Of a stretch of 64,000 bases of DNA, positions 37,000 to 48,932 are shown in pieces. A model generated the notes under the pieces. That model was not told the DNA's origin, did no database searches, and saw only the letters and a list, made by a program, of their open reading frames with translations. Position 1 is the first letter of the stretch. Each line of letters begins with the position of its first letter. This DNA is from Malus domestica (taxonomy: Eukaryota; Streptophyta; Magnoliopsida; Rosales; Rosaceae): assembly GCF_042453785.1 (NCBI RefSeq), contig NC_091673.1:7957001-8021000 (forward strand). Reading direction: 5' to 3'. The position numbers and the translations under genes were made by a program.

Positions 37000-38790
37000 G
37001 CAAGTGGGTGTCCGGTCAGATAAGAGATCACCATGAGTACGTGGCTCATCAATCTATAAGTTGGTAGACTTTTTTAATCAACAACAATGTTGATCAGTGG
37101 ATCTAGTTGCTCAATAATTTCTGACAATAAATGACAGTATAAGTACGACCGTATAATGAATAAATCAAATTGACAAAGTTTGTCAAGGCAAAATATTGTA
37201 CTATGTGCCTTCTATAAATAAATAATTTATTCTGTTGTGTGATAAATGACATGTTGTATAAGTGACATAGTTTAAAGGCAGTCACAATATTTTAGACCAT
37301 AAATAAATATTGCGCATGTACTTGGGTTAAATATGTGTCACTAGGTGATGAATAATATATATATATATATATATATTATTTTTATTCAAGTTGTTGATAT
37401 CCAATTTGGTCAGACTTGTCACATGTTATGGGAAATAGTCATGTGATAAACCATTAATAAGATACAAAGACTAATGATATTATAACATAATTAAGCAGCG
37501 TGTGAACAGCTAGTATGTAGCCTGTAATGTTGTTCCTAATGTGTGTGATATAAAGACATCGTACGGACTAGCCCGTATATTTTCGACTGCCGACTCACTT
37601 CCATTTTTAGAAAATAAAATACAAAAGAAAAAGTAAAGATATCATGTTGTTTGTGGGGAAGGTTTAAAGCAAAAGTTGGGAGGTATTCATTTTAAGTAAA
37701 GATACCCAATCCGTGGAGGTAAGTTCCACTTTCAACTTTATTACTCCATTAGCAATAGTGAAAGCTCTCGTGGAGTATCAGCAATCATGTAATAAATAAT
37801 ATAAAATAATAATAAGATATTTAACTAAACAAAAATAATTTGTACGTGAAGTTTTAGCAATCATGTAGGAGATGGAGTGCTTATCCAACAAAAATAATAT
37901 AAAATATGTAATAGGCATCTTCACTGGGCAAATATGTAATAAATAATATAAAATAATAATAAGATATTTAAATAAACAAAAATAATTTGTAGAAGATGAA
38001 GTGCTTATCTTCTCCGATGGATGGTTGTCGGAGACGACACCTTTCCTGTTAAGAAATTGAAGCTCCAACATAAGCAACAACAATCTCCACCCACCAGTTC
38101 GGCCTCTCGACGTCACGAGCTCCAACCCGATTATCCAGTTCATAGTGAAATGTGCACAGAGGCCCCAAATCACAGCATCCCCAACAAGTGCTCAAACAAC
38201 ACGACCTTGCATGCGACATTGATCGTGTCGTCGTCTGACCTGTCGGCCAGTTCCTTGAAAAGCGAGTGGTCTATGATGTTGGAGGCCACAAGGTAACGTC
38301 TTTAGGACTTACCCACGTAGACAGGGCGTAGCTCTCCTAAGATTACGTCCATGGAGTAGTCGTCATTGGAGGCGGGCTGGGGAAGCTGCGGAGCTGGAGG
38401 CGCCACATGCGACTGCTGGGCCCACATGCAGGTGCCTGGGCATTCGACGTTGGCATCATCATGTAGGGCTGCGCGGGTTGCCGACCATACCGCTGGCGGA
38501 GCCACACCTTCTTCTCGTTGAGGGAGCATCGTGACTGGATTAGCTCTGGGAATCGAACTTGTCAGACTTGCACCTCTGAGATTCTTTTACCGACGTGTTT
38601 GACGATCTCCTTTCCGGGAAGCTGGTGTTGGTGCAATGGCCTGGTGTTTGTGTCAAGGTAATGGAAGACTCCCCTTATGACTGTCATTTCATTGCGAGGA
38701 TTGATGGGTTGGTGCTTCCATAAATTAATTTACTTTGGAAGACTGTCTGATTCAAATTACTTCCGATCCAAGCTCTGATGAGGGAGCTGA
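37000..38790. other. LARD interior without recognised gene
   Basis: AT-rich to about 38000 with a TA microsatellite (about 37360-37377) and a locally repeated AAATAATATAAAATAATAA stretch (37795 and 37928). From about 38000 to 38750 base composition turns GC-richer and gene-like, with open stretches on both strands. I recognise no family there; it may be another captured fragment. Confidence 0.35.
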
Positions 38791-38793
38791 GAG

Positions 38794-39057
38794 TTAAGGA
38801 GATGGAACACAGAAAGTTGCTGCTGATTTATTGGATGAAATCACACTTAAGGTTGTGCCTACATCACTTCTTACATATCTTTTATCAACTTGCATGATTC
38901 TTTCAACCCAAGCTCTTTTGTCATTGTTTTCAAAGCCAACCACTGTGGTATGAGGGAGATGGATATATCTATAGAGAAGGATGATGTGATAGACAAACAT
39001 GATGAGCAATCCACTTGAGACCAACATCAGATCAAGGGCCTCATTTTCAAAACTCAT
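38794..39057 (-). pseudogene. Captured DUF599 gene fragment inside the LARD
   Basis: 87 codons that read as the start of a plant DUF599 membrane protein: LDLMLVSSGLLIMFVYH (first membrane segment), then HTTVVGFEN, DKRAWVERIMQV and LSVISSN. The family is usually over 200 aa, so only the N-terminal part is here and the frame ends soon after AATF. Four extra codons near QVDKR look like a small duplication. It is on the coding strand of the element, about 290 bp after its 5' LTR. DUF599 function is unknown to me. Confidence 0.75.
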
Positions 39058-39720
39058 AATTTTGCTTTGCTGGTTTTGCTAACCTCTGATCCAAGAAATA
39101 GGGGATTCAGTGGATTGAAACGTGATATGGCTTGGCTAATTTGCTGGGTGGAAGAAAATGGAGACAAAGACTGAGGTAGATGAGAAGAAATATCTACGGG
39201 GGTGAGGGAGAGAGATAGAGAGAGAGTGTCTCTCGGTTTTGCAGATCCACGGTGGACGGTGGTGAGGTTGTCACGGTGGTGAGATGAAAATTTGAGAGAT
39301 AACCGACATAGCGTTTCGTGTCGATTCCCACAGACAGCGCCAAATGTTGATGCACAAAACCGGAGGTCTTGGAACAACGTAAATCCGACCGTGTATCTGC
39401 AAGAAATGTAAATAACACAAGATGTATCGTGGTTCACCCCAATGTTTGGGCTACGTCCACACTGATTGTATTTCTTTGACTGTATGTATGGATTACAAGG
39501 GTGAGGGGAAGTCCCCTAAAGAAAGAAAGTGTTGCTGTGTTTGTGAGGGTATTGCCCTCTGTTGGGTTCACAAAGTCTGATTTGTGAGGGGGGAAGAGTC
39601 CCCTTTTATAGAATAAGGGGCTCCTCCTTTTATATAATTATGGGCTGGGTAATGAGGCCCAAATGTTGAGGCCCAATGTGTCAAGGTCTGAGGCCCAATA
39701 TGTTTGGTACCAACAGCTAC

Positions 39721-41540
39721 TAAAGATAAAAGGACTCGAATAGTATTCATTTTGGCGACCGGAGTGTCAATGAATCCATTCGCCTTGTGCTTTATGGTGA
39801 ACACCCATTTACATCCTACTGGTCTCTTCCCTTGTGGTAGTGACACTACATTCCACGTTTTTTTTCTTTGTAAGGCTTCCATTTCTACTCACATGGCTTC
39901 TACCCAACAGGGATCTCGCAAAGCCTCTTCCACTTTTGTTGGAATTTTAATCCCCAACCATTTGATTCACCATGGCTTGGTACTTTGGTGATAGTTGATG
40001 AGTGAACACATACTGTGCAATTGCATATCTCACTTTTCCTTCCGGAGAAAACCTATCAGGTGGTTTCCCGCGGTTTTGCCTAGGATGTAAAATATAGGAA
40101 TTTTCAACAATATCTGGAGTATGAGAACATACCTCTTGGATATCCATGGGAACATGAGTGTGTACTAGTGGAGGAGAATGAGTGTTATTTTCTGTTTGCA
40201 CAGTCTTAGTATCACTCGCGGACCTATTACCTTCTATTGAATCCATAAATAGTGTAGGCCTACTATTCGATGTTGCATGAGCTATCTCTCGGTCAGGGGT
40301 TTCATTTGCGGACCCATTACCCTCTGGTAAGGTGTGGTCAAGTGGGTTGCTTATAACCCCTAAGTCTTCAGTCTCGGTCTCGCCTGTACTATTAGGACCA
40401 TGCCAATTGTCTCGTTCATGCAGAACATCAAACCAACTGTAGTCTTCGTCTTTACTATTCAACTCCCCCTGAAGAGTACAGTGGGTTTGATCAAGGATGA
40501 AAAACATCTTGGTTTCAGAAAATGTGACATCCATGGTGACATAGAAATGCTTAGTAGGTGGATGGTAACATCGATATCCCTTTTGTTGGCTATTAAATTC
40601 GAGAAATACACAACGAACAGCACACGGATCGAATTTACTCCGTTGATTCTTGTGAAGATGCACATAAGCCACACATCCAAATATGCGAGGTGATAATTGA
40701 AGAGAAGATGGTAGAGTGACATAATCCGTCAGGACTTCCATGAGAGTTCAGAAGTTGTGAACTCGATAGGGCATTTGATTAAGAAGATAAACGGAATACG
40801 TAACTGCATCCGCCTAATAGGCATGAGGAGCATGAGCCTTAATTAGAAGAGCCTGTGTAGTTTCCAAGATATGTCTATTCTTACGTTCTGCCACACCATT
40901 TTGTTGAGGAGTTTGAGGACAAGTAGTCTCATAAAGTGTGCCGTGCTCTGCCAAAAATTGTGATAGTTCAAAATTAAGATATTCTCCACCATTATCGGAT
41001 CACAAGACTTTGATAGGAAGAGAAAATTGATTTCCAATCATTCGATAAAACTATTGGAAAATTTGCCTAACGTCACTCTTCTATTTCATGGCATAGAGCC
41101 AAGTCATTTTGGTGCAATCATCTACAAAGGTAGCAAACCACCAAATACCGTGGCGCGTTGCTATTGGCGAGGGACCTCATACATCAGAGTGAATTAACTC
41201 AAAGGGCACTAATCTTTTATTAAGACTCAAGTGGTAAGAAGTACGATGACATTTTGCAAGAATGCAATCTTGACACCGAAAATCAGAGTCAGAAACGCCA
41301 TTAAATAAAGACGGAAGTAATTTTCTTAAATAACCAAAAGATGCATGTCCTAGTCGATGATGCCATAACCAGATTCTCTTAACCTTGTTGTTGTGACCAC
41401 TGCTCACTTGGTTGACTTGGCTCGGTACCACATCATCCACATAATATAACCCTATCATCTTAGTACCAAGCCAATGATCGCCCGTGTTTGGATATCTTGT
41501 AGTAGACAAAAAGTGGGAAACATGAGTACAACACAATCTA
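39721..41540 (-). pseudogene. Copia pol, 5' part (integrase and start of reverse transcriptase)
   Basis: Order on minus: gag-pre-integrase finger with LWHHRLGHASFGYLRKL (near 41370-41320) and CQDCILAKCHRTSYH; a damaged integrase core near 41040-40840; the integrase end and linker 40741-39947 (FGCVAYVHLHKNQRSKFDP); and the reverse transcriptase start WNVVSLPQGKRPVGCKWVFT (39850-39770). Frameshifts and stops separate the pieces. Confidence 0.85.
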
Positions 41541-42332
41541 ATTGTTTCATAACTTGACCAACAGAAAGTAAATGATTCAATAGTGAAGGAACAAGAAGAG
41601 TGTTATGCAGAGATAGAGAGAGGGAGTAAGGGTGACGGAACCCGTTCCTGTAACTAGAGCAATTTCACTGTTTGCTGTGATAACATTCTCCTTGGGTGGC
41701 ACGGTTGAGTAGTGAAACAAGGATTCATCATATGTCATATGGTCTGTAGCCCTAGAGTCAATTATCTAGCCGGATCTCGTTTATTGGATGTTGTGAATGC
41801 AGTACCAATTTTACTTGGATCGTCAAATTGATCTTGAGAATTAATTAAATTTAAAAGGGAAAACTCTGGGCGCAAATTTTCTGAGTGAATAAACTGGGCT
41901 GCTGTCTGTGGATGGCCCAAATGGGCCTGCACCCTCCTGTTTGTTCCTGTCCGTACAAGATTGCTGCTTTGTTGGATATTGGGCTCCAGGCTCTGCCCCA
42001 ACCTGCTGGAGATCACTACCGCATGGCCTGCTGCAGAATTCATTCAAGGCAGGCGCGGAATCCGAAGAGGGAATCATGACTTGGTTGTCTACCACGGAAG
42101 AAGACTTGTTGGTACTTGTACACATCTAGGATGCCAGCTCTCTTGTTTCAAGATGTTTGGCTTTGGGTTTTCTAGGTTTGATGGTTGGTGAACCTGCCTT
42201 CGGTCAATGGGATAAAGCTAAGAAAATTGTTCCTGTCAGCGATGTCTCTTGCTTCGAGACACTGCTGGAAAAACAAAAAAATTTCTTTTGGTGTTTCAGA
42301 GTTTTGCAGAGAAAGAGTCAGAATTGAAGCCA
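41541..42332 (-). pseudogene. Copia gag region, degenerate
   Basis: Lies between the 5' LTR (right) and integrase. Glutamine- and serine-rich open stretches exist on the minus strand (42125-41762), but no clear gag motif can be named. Confidence 0.45.
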
Positions 42333-42770
42333 AGATAAAAGTGTTTAGAATTTGAATTGTATATTTATTCTTCTTTGTAGAGGGTAAATATATAATTGTA
42401 CAATATCGCACATAACAGGAAATAAGAATCTCAATTATACAAAGAATAAATTATAAGATTACATTCCTAAACTAAATGATTGACTCACGCCCATCACGCC
42501 CAACATGAAGTAGTTCCGAGATAGTGGAACTGTGGTGGCTGGACTGCAGGTAAGAACCACGCCGTCTGCTGTTACCTTGTATGTTTCCGGATCAACCTCT
42601 ATATTTGGTAGGGCGTCATTGAGCTTCATGTCGAGTTTGCTGAGTTTCCTAACGTTACGCACGGCTTCCACTCTCTTGTCAAGGCGATACGAGTCTTTAA
42701 CGCAGTTATCTACAGCTGCCTGTTTGCACAGTGAAATAAAGAGAAAATCAGTCTTGCTAATGAATCTCGC

Positions 42771-42797
42771 GTGAGAGAGAGAGAGAGAGAGAGAGAT
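42771..42797. repeat. (GA)n microsatellite
   Basis: Counterpart of the compound repeat at 8175-8216, without the TG part. Confidence 0.85.
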
Positions 42798-43288
42798 CCA
42801 TGCCTGGCTGACAAAAGCAATGGAATGAGCACTACCAGCCTTGCCAAATGCACCAAACATAGGCCTTGAAATAACCTGGGAAGACATAAGGTTTTCTAGA
42901 GTAATCAGAACAAAAATCGCTAAAATTATTACACCCTAGAAAGAATATCTACTACCAACTCCAAATTCTTTTGGACCCTCCTCAACGTAATTCATCAATC
43001 ACGTAAAAGAATTGTCATGACTAGAAAATGCATCCATGCATAAGAACTGTTTGTAAACTATAAACTTTACCGTTTCAGGGGCGGGGATGCTTGCATTTGG
43101 ATCACCCATATTAGCCCTTGCAATTGCACCACCTTTGATCACCATTTCTGGTTTTGCGCCAAAGAACGATGGCTTCCATAGAACAAGATCAGCCAGCTTC
43201 CCCACCTGCATAACATGCAAAGCGCATGAGAAGAATGAGAATTCCGCTATTTTAATGGCAATAACAGTGTTTATGGAACTCACGAAAT

Positions 43289-43731
43289 CAGAGCCGGCCC
43301 TGAGGGTGTGCAAAAAGTGTCACAGGCTCCCAAAGTTTCTTTACATGTAAACAGATACCTATTATATACTCAAATGTGCAAGATAATAATAATCACCACG
43401 CCAGCGCTAGTGGTGTAGACCTTCAATCTTCTTGTACATGGCTCTGGTTCGAGTCCTTGTAGAACTATTTTGCTATTTTTAAGTTTTGCAAATTTATTAA
43501 CTTAAAAAGTTGATAAGTTTTACACAAAAAACCATGTAACATATTTCGAACCGAAAACCTTTCAAGACAGGAAACACTCTTGTCCACTCAAAATGGTGCT
43601 CCAATTTGTAGTATTTAAATTTTATAGATACAAATTGAAAAAAAAAATAACAAAGAAAATACAGTATTAAAAAATGAAGGGCCTCCATCTAAATCTTGCA
43701 CAGGACCCCTAAATTCTCAGGACCGGCCATG
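43289..43731. mobile_element. Non-autonomous hAT element A in urease copy 2
   Basis: 443 bp with ends CAGAGCCGGCCCTGAGG and CAGGACCGGCCATG and an 8-bp duplication CACGAAAT/CATGAAAT (43281-43288, 43732-43739; one C/T change). Block 1 has the empty site at about 12233. Same family as 8233-8674 but a different insertion site. Confidence 0.85.
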
Positions 43732-46218
43732 CATGAAATACAAGTAATTCCATAGAGGTAAGTTTCATCCAGGAGAGTTACGCATTCAAAAAGGTTGAAG
43801 CTCAAAGCATCAAGCTTAACTTCTATTCATTTGTTTCTCAAATGCTCTGCTCCAAATGAGAGGTTAAAATAAGCTTGAAAGAATTATTTTGGTTGTCTAT
43901 GAGTGGCATACCTCAATAGAACCAACATACTGAGAAAATCCATTAACTATTGCTGGATTTATAGTTACTTTGCGATGTATCGTTTGATCCGGAAGTTGTC
44001 ATTGTTGGATCCACTAGGTTCTATCGACCCTCTTTGTGACTTCATCTTGTCAGCTGTTTGCCAAGTTCTGATTATCACCTGATACGAAAAGTTTTTAGAC
44101 AATAAGGAGTCTTGTACATGCCTGTGTGTGAAATAAATAGACAAAGACTACTACTAACGCCAGAAACAGAGATTTTCAAGTGAAGGCATAAAAAACCACG
44201 GTTTGGTAAAAGGCGACAATGATAATGTTCTATAATTCAACTTGAATAAGGACTTTTTGTTTTCTTTTTTTGTTACTGTTTTGCTACAGTTTCAATGAAA
44301 TCGATACAAACAGACATATGCGGCGGGCATGTATCTCAATTTATAAAAGTTTTCTATGATCAGGAAGAACCAGAATGCATAAGGTGAAGGTAGTAAGAAC
44401 CTCTCCGATGCGACCCATAAGCTGTGAATCAGAAGATACAATGCTAATTGCCCCCATATCGTGCAAAATATCTTCTGCGGCAATTGTTTCAGCCCTTATT
44501 CTTGATTCAGCAAAAGCTACATCTTCTGGAATGTCCTTGTCAAGGTGATGGCAAACCATCTGTACGCATTTGAAGTTTCAAAACAACATTCAGTCGAAAA
44601 ACTCTAAACAACCTTAGTGCATGTTGTATCACTATTTCTGTTATCTTCTCATACCAGCATATCAAGATGCTCATCTATAGTATTTGAGGTGAGAGGCCGC
44701 GTGGGATTCGTTGATGACGGTAATACATTTTTCACGCCACGGACTTTGATTATATCTGGAGCATGGCCCCCACCTGCACCTTCACTGCCAGGAGATAACA
44801 AGGACAAACTATGAGAACAAAAAAGAAAAACACAAAAAAGAAGAAAAGAAGAAACGAAATGTAACGTGTAGGAAGTTATGCCAAGGATACTCATAAATTA
44901 ATAATCATTGAATATATGTATACTTAGTGATAGGGAATTTACCACACACGCAAATGGGTTAAAAAGCTTCTATAATACTTGCAAGAATAACAAGGATATT
45001 GTAGTATAAATGGTTCTCGCAAGGTCGTTCTCCGCAGTGATTATTAAACAATTCAAAGCAAACCAAATTCTAATTAATTATTGTAAAACAGAAATTTGAG
45101 ATGATTGGTTTTTATCATCTAATTTAATAAAACGAATTTAATTAATAAAAATAAAACAATCTGCAATATTAAGGCTGAAAGAAAAAGAAACAGTTTTAAA
45201 AATCCCAATTTATAAAAGCACTAGGGTTCCATCATTACCTAGCAATCCTATGCATTTTTACCAATTACTTATGATCTATGCATGCCACTTTGAAGGTTAG
45301 GTTTTCCTAATATATATCCTACTTGGAACCCCCAACATATAACGTATATCTAACATGTAATCCGTCCAGACGTTCGGATCAAATATGAACATAAGAGACT
45401 CATTAAGTTTTATGAAAACCGTTTGAAAAACCATGCAACCCTTAAGACATGGTGTTCATCTTAAGTAAAATTACAATTATTAATGCAAGAAGCCATCATC
45501 AATTTCAGGGAACCTTCCGACCAAAATTACATCAAATTACTTTTCTAAAGATCCTGATGGTGATTAGGCATTAAGACAATTAGATAGTTTTAATCATGGT
45601 GATTAATAATTCAAAGTGTGCATGCAATCAATCATAAGCAATTAAATAAGAATCAAATATTCATGCTAAAGCTCAAGACTTCGCCCTAGCAATAGGAATT
45701 AGTTAGGCATATTCATAATTAAAATCATAGAAAACATTAGTAAGAATAAAATGAATGAAAACACCTTAAAGTAGAAAATCTCCAAGAACCCTAGTAATTA
45801 CTCTCTGTCTCCAAAGTTGCATAAAAGAAAGCGTAGAGAAAAACTGTGGACGGCAAAGCAATATATGTTGCATCCATTGCACAAACCCTAAAAAACCAGG
45901 TCCTTTATTCCAACTAGGAAACTAAGAATAATAATAAAATATCTTAGAAAATAAAATCCTAATTAAGCTAGGAGAAACTGCCAGGTACTTGTCCAGCCAC
46001 GTTTTAGTCTCAGATATCCTCCAAATCTGGCCCATGATAGCTTGTTTTGAAGATCGGAACGTTATAAACACATCTCCATAAGGCTACAAACCCATCCGAT
46101 GTCATCTTAGACTCCAAAAACGCAAGTCAAGCCCTAAACGTCATTATTCCAGCACCGCGCATTGCTCCTCTATTTTATTGCCGGAAAATCATCGCTTGGT
46201 AGAAAATTATGAAACTTT

Positions 46219-48511
46219 TGTGACAGCCCGTCCCTAATTTTAAGAATTTTTAAAGTTTTAATAAAGGATTTTACAAAAATGCCCTTCGAGGCACGCACAT
46301 CATTCGAGGTTAATCGTTGTGTCGTGCCATCTAAGATTTGTTTTCTTGGCATATCCTCGTAGTACTCGTCGTTACGGACGTGTGGGCGCAGACGGTTCGT
46401 GATTTGGAGTTATATCGAAGAAGTTATTAACGTTTGAAATTTGGAATTTTAAGGAATTATAATTTTAGTAAAATATAGAAATTCTTTTATTAAAATTTGG
46501 ATGGCCCAGATTAAAGGATTTTGAAATGGATGGCTGGGATGAGAAAAATGAAAGTTTTGTGTGGGTGTGTGCGTGGGAAGAACCAGAAAACAGAAAAGAG
46601 GAAGAGAGATTGGGCAAAAACTGCCCAATCGGAGAAGAAGGAGAGAGAGCGAATCAGAGGCAGAGAGGGGAAGAAACTGACCAATCGGAACAGGGAAAGG
46701 AGGAAGGGAGAGAGGGTGAGAAGCGGAGGAAAAGAGGAAATGGGTTGGGGAGAACCCGTGGGTCGTTTCGACCCGGCGGTGCCCACGCCCAAATTCGATG
46801 GATTTCGTCCAAATTTCCGACGAATTGAGTCAAGGTACCACTCCTAATCATCATCTAGGCCTTCCCTCTTTACGTTTCACCCCAAGAATCATTGAATTTC
46901 GTTGTGATTTCGCGAAGAACACCCCTACGGGTGCCGCGACCCTTTTGTTTAAATTCTCCAAATTTTGAAATGTTTTCTTTCAATTACTAACACCTTTAGC
47001 ATTCCTTTAGGACCTAGAACAAAGCCCAAGAGGTAATTGAGGCGTTGGAACAAGTTTGAAGGTCGAATTGGAAACACCCAAATTCTAGGGTTCTTCACGG
47101 TTTTGGTGAAATTGAAGCACTTCCAGGCCAAATTGGCCTTGGTCTCAGGTATGAAAGTTGTTCTACTCATTGAGATCTTCAAATCTGCAAATTTTGGTAA
47201 TTTTTGGAAATAGTTGAATTTTCCGGCGAGCCGGGGGCGGCCAACCGCCACCCGCGGCGGCCCGCGCGGCGGCGCGTGGCCAATGGCCCGCCAATGTCAT
47301 TATTAGCTTGTGATTAAGGTTCTAGGTTCTGTTTTGATAATTGATGGACGTAAATTGAATAATTGAACCTAAGTTGGTTACGATTCGTGGTTAGATGAAA
47401 ATGTGAATTGACGATCCGACCGTTGGATCGTCATCAAACTTTGATACGTTGTAATACGTAATATTTGAGGATTATAGGAACTTACGGATTGGGAATCCGA
47501 TTTACGGATCTTCTGGAATTGAAGTTGTAAGTTCATAAAATAGAATGTTAACCGTCACTTAGTTTTGGAAATTGACGAAGATCCGACCGTTGGATGGTAA
47601 TGAAATTTTAGGATGTTGTCCTAGAGGTATATTGTGGACCTCTGGAAGTTACGGATTTGAAATCTGAATTGCAGATCATCCGGATCGAACTACGTAGTGA
47701 CGTGTCTTATATAAGTTATGTATTCTATCGGCAGAATTTCTGAGGTTGGATTTGATTGTTGTTCTAGGCGCTAATCGTCATGACGCCTTGATGTACGGTG
47801 CTAGGGAGTTGTGGGCGAACTCCAGGTGAGTGGGCAGTTTTGTTTTCGTATTACCTATATACTATTGTTTTTCCCAGAAAAAAATGCTTTTATGCGAAAT
47901 TATGTTTTGAAAATGCCATGCATAGAATTAATTGGAAAATGTGAATTTCATATGAGTTATATGATTGATATATGAGGCATACATGTTGCATGGTGCTGTG
48001 GAGGCACAGGTAAGTCAGGTGAGTTCGTTTATTCATTGAATTGTTGTTGTTGAGATGTTTGAGCTCATAATCTGCACCCTAGGTGTTAGTGCTTATATTA
48101 TTCACCACACCGCACGCTCGCCTTGGATCCAAGTAGGTGGATGTCGTACAGACCATGTGAGGGTTCCGACATGCCAGTCGTACAGACCATTAGAGGGGTT
48201 CCGACTGGTGGGTGACCTTAGATATGCGCGCTGATGATATGATGAGAGAAGCACTAGAGCGTATTTTACACCTTTCATCGTATAGACTACCTTACGTAGT
48301 TCCGAGTGATGTGCAGAGTAGGGCCGTATAGGTCACTGTGGTGACTCCGGCTTAGTGAGATATTGAGCTATTGAATTAATCGTATAGGACCAACTGCAGG
48401 GTCTCCGATTGATTCCTTATTTCACCTGATTTATATTTTGATTTATGGCATGGCATGTTTTTCTTGAAAAATGTTAAAGATTTGGGATTCAAGCTTTGAG
48501 ATTTCATATGG

Positions 48512-48559
<48 letters not shown>

Positions 48560-48930
48560 CTGAAAAGTGTTAAAGGTTTGAGATTTGAGCTTTTTGCTTA
48601 TATATATGTTATATATATGCTATTTTCTGGGAAAGTATACAGGTTTTACGGTGAGGGGTTATAAATGTTTTAAATGAAAAGTCTTCGAAAAACTTTGTTT
48701 TACTGACCCACTCAATTTTGTTTTGCGCCCCTCCAGGTTCAAGTTAGCAGAGCTTTGGTGGCCACGAGGAATCCAACGGTGTTCTGACAGAATTCACAAA
48801 AGTAGGACTCACCCTCGGGTGTGTTATCTTAGTAATTGGAATTTTTTTTTTAAAGCTTCCGAACTGTGTAAATGGTTACGTCACTCTCACGTGACGGCCA
48901 GCACGCCCTCCTTCGGGACGGGGTGTGTCA
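46219..48930 (+). repeat. 5' LTR of young Ty3 element
   Basis: From TGTGACAGCCCG to GGGGTGTGTCA. Contains a (TA)n run (about 48513-48558) and a GC-rich CGGCGGCCCGCG stretch (about 47250-47275). Open frames such as 46521-46847 are identical in the 3' LTR but look like nothing known. Confidence 0.95.
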
Positions 48931-48932
48931 GT

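Larger units (their letters stand above)
36123..39715 (-). mobile_element. Non-autonomous LTR element (LARD type) carrying host gene sequence
   Basis: LTRs at 36123-36454 (332 bp) and 39345-39715 (371 bp), starting TGTTGATGCACAAAACC on the plus strand. Perfect 5-bp duplication GCTAC (36118-36122, 39716-39720). Orientation is minus, because the sequence next to the right LTR reads TTTGGCGCTGTCTGTGGG on that strand, a common primer site of plant LARD/gypsy elements, and a G-rich tract (TTGGGGGACTA) adjoins the left LTR. No gag or pol inside; the interior has a DUF599 gene fragment and tandem repeats. Inserted in copia reverse transcriptase. Confidence 0.88.
34713..42505 (-). mobile_element. Copia LTR retrotransposon inserted in urease copy 2, itself interrupted
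   Basis: LTRs at 34713-34875 and 42333-42505 (about 165 bp, roughly 10% different by eye, so an old insertion). TGAAG duplicated at 34708-34712 and 42506-42510. Polypurine tract TTGAGCGGGAG (minus) next to the left LTR. Domain order on the minus strand is gag-pre-integrase, integrase, reverse transcriptase (YMDDM), RNase H, typical of copia. The LARD at 36123-39715 splits the reverse transcriptase. Confidence 0.9.

Noticed and set aside
46511..46854. Several overlapping open frames, identical at 53123-53466
   Set aside because: They lie in the duplicated LTR, overlap on both strands in GA/TC-rich sequence and resemble no protein. Identity only reflects LTR identity.
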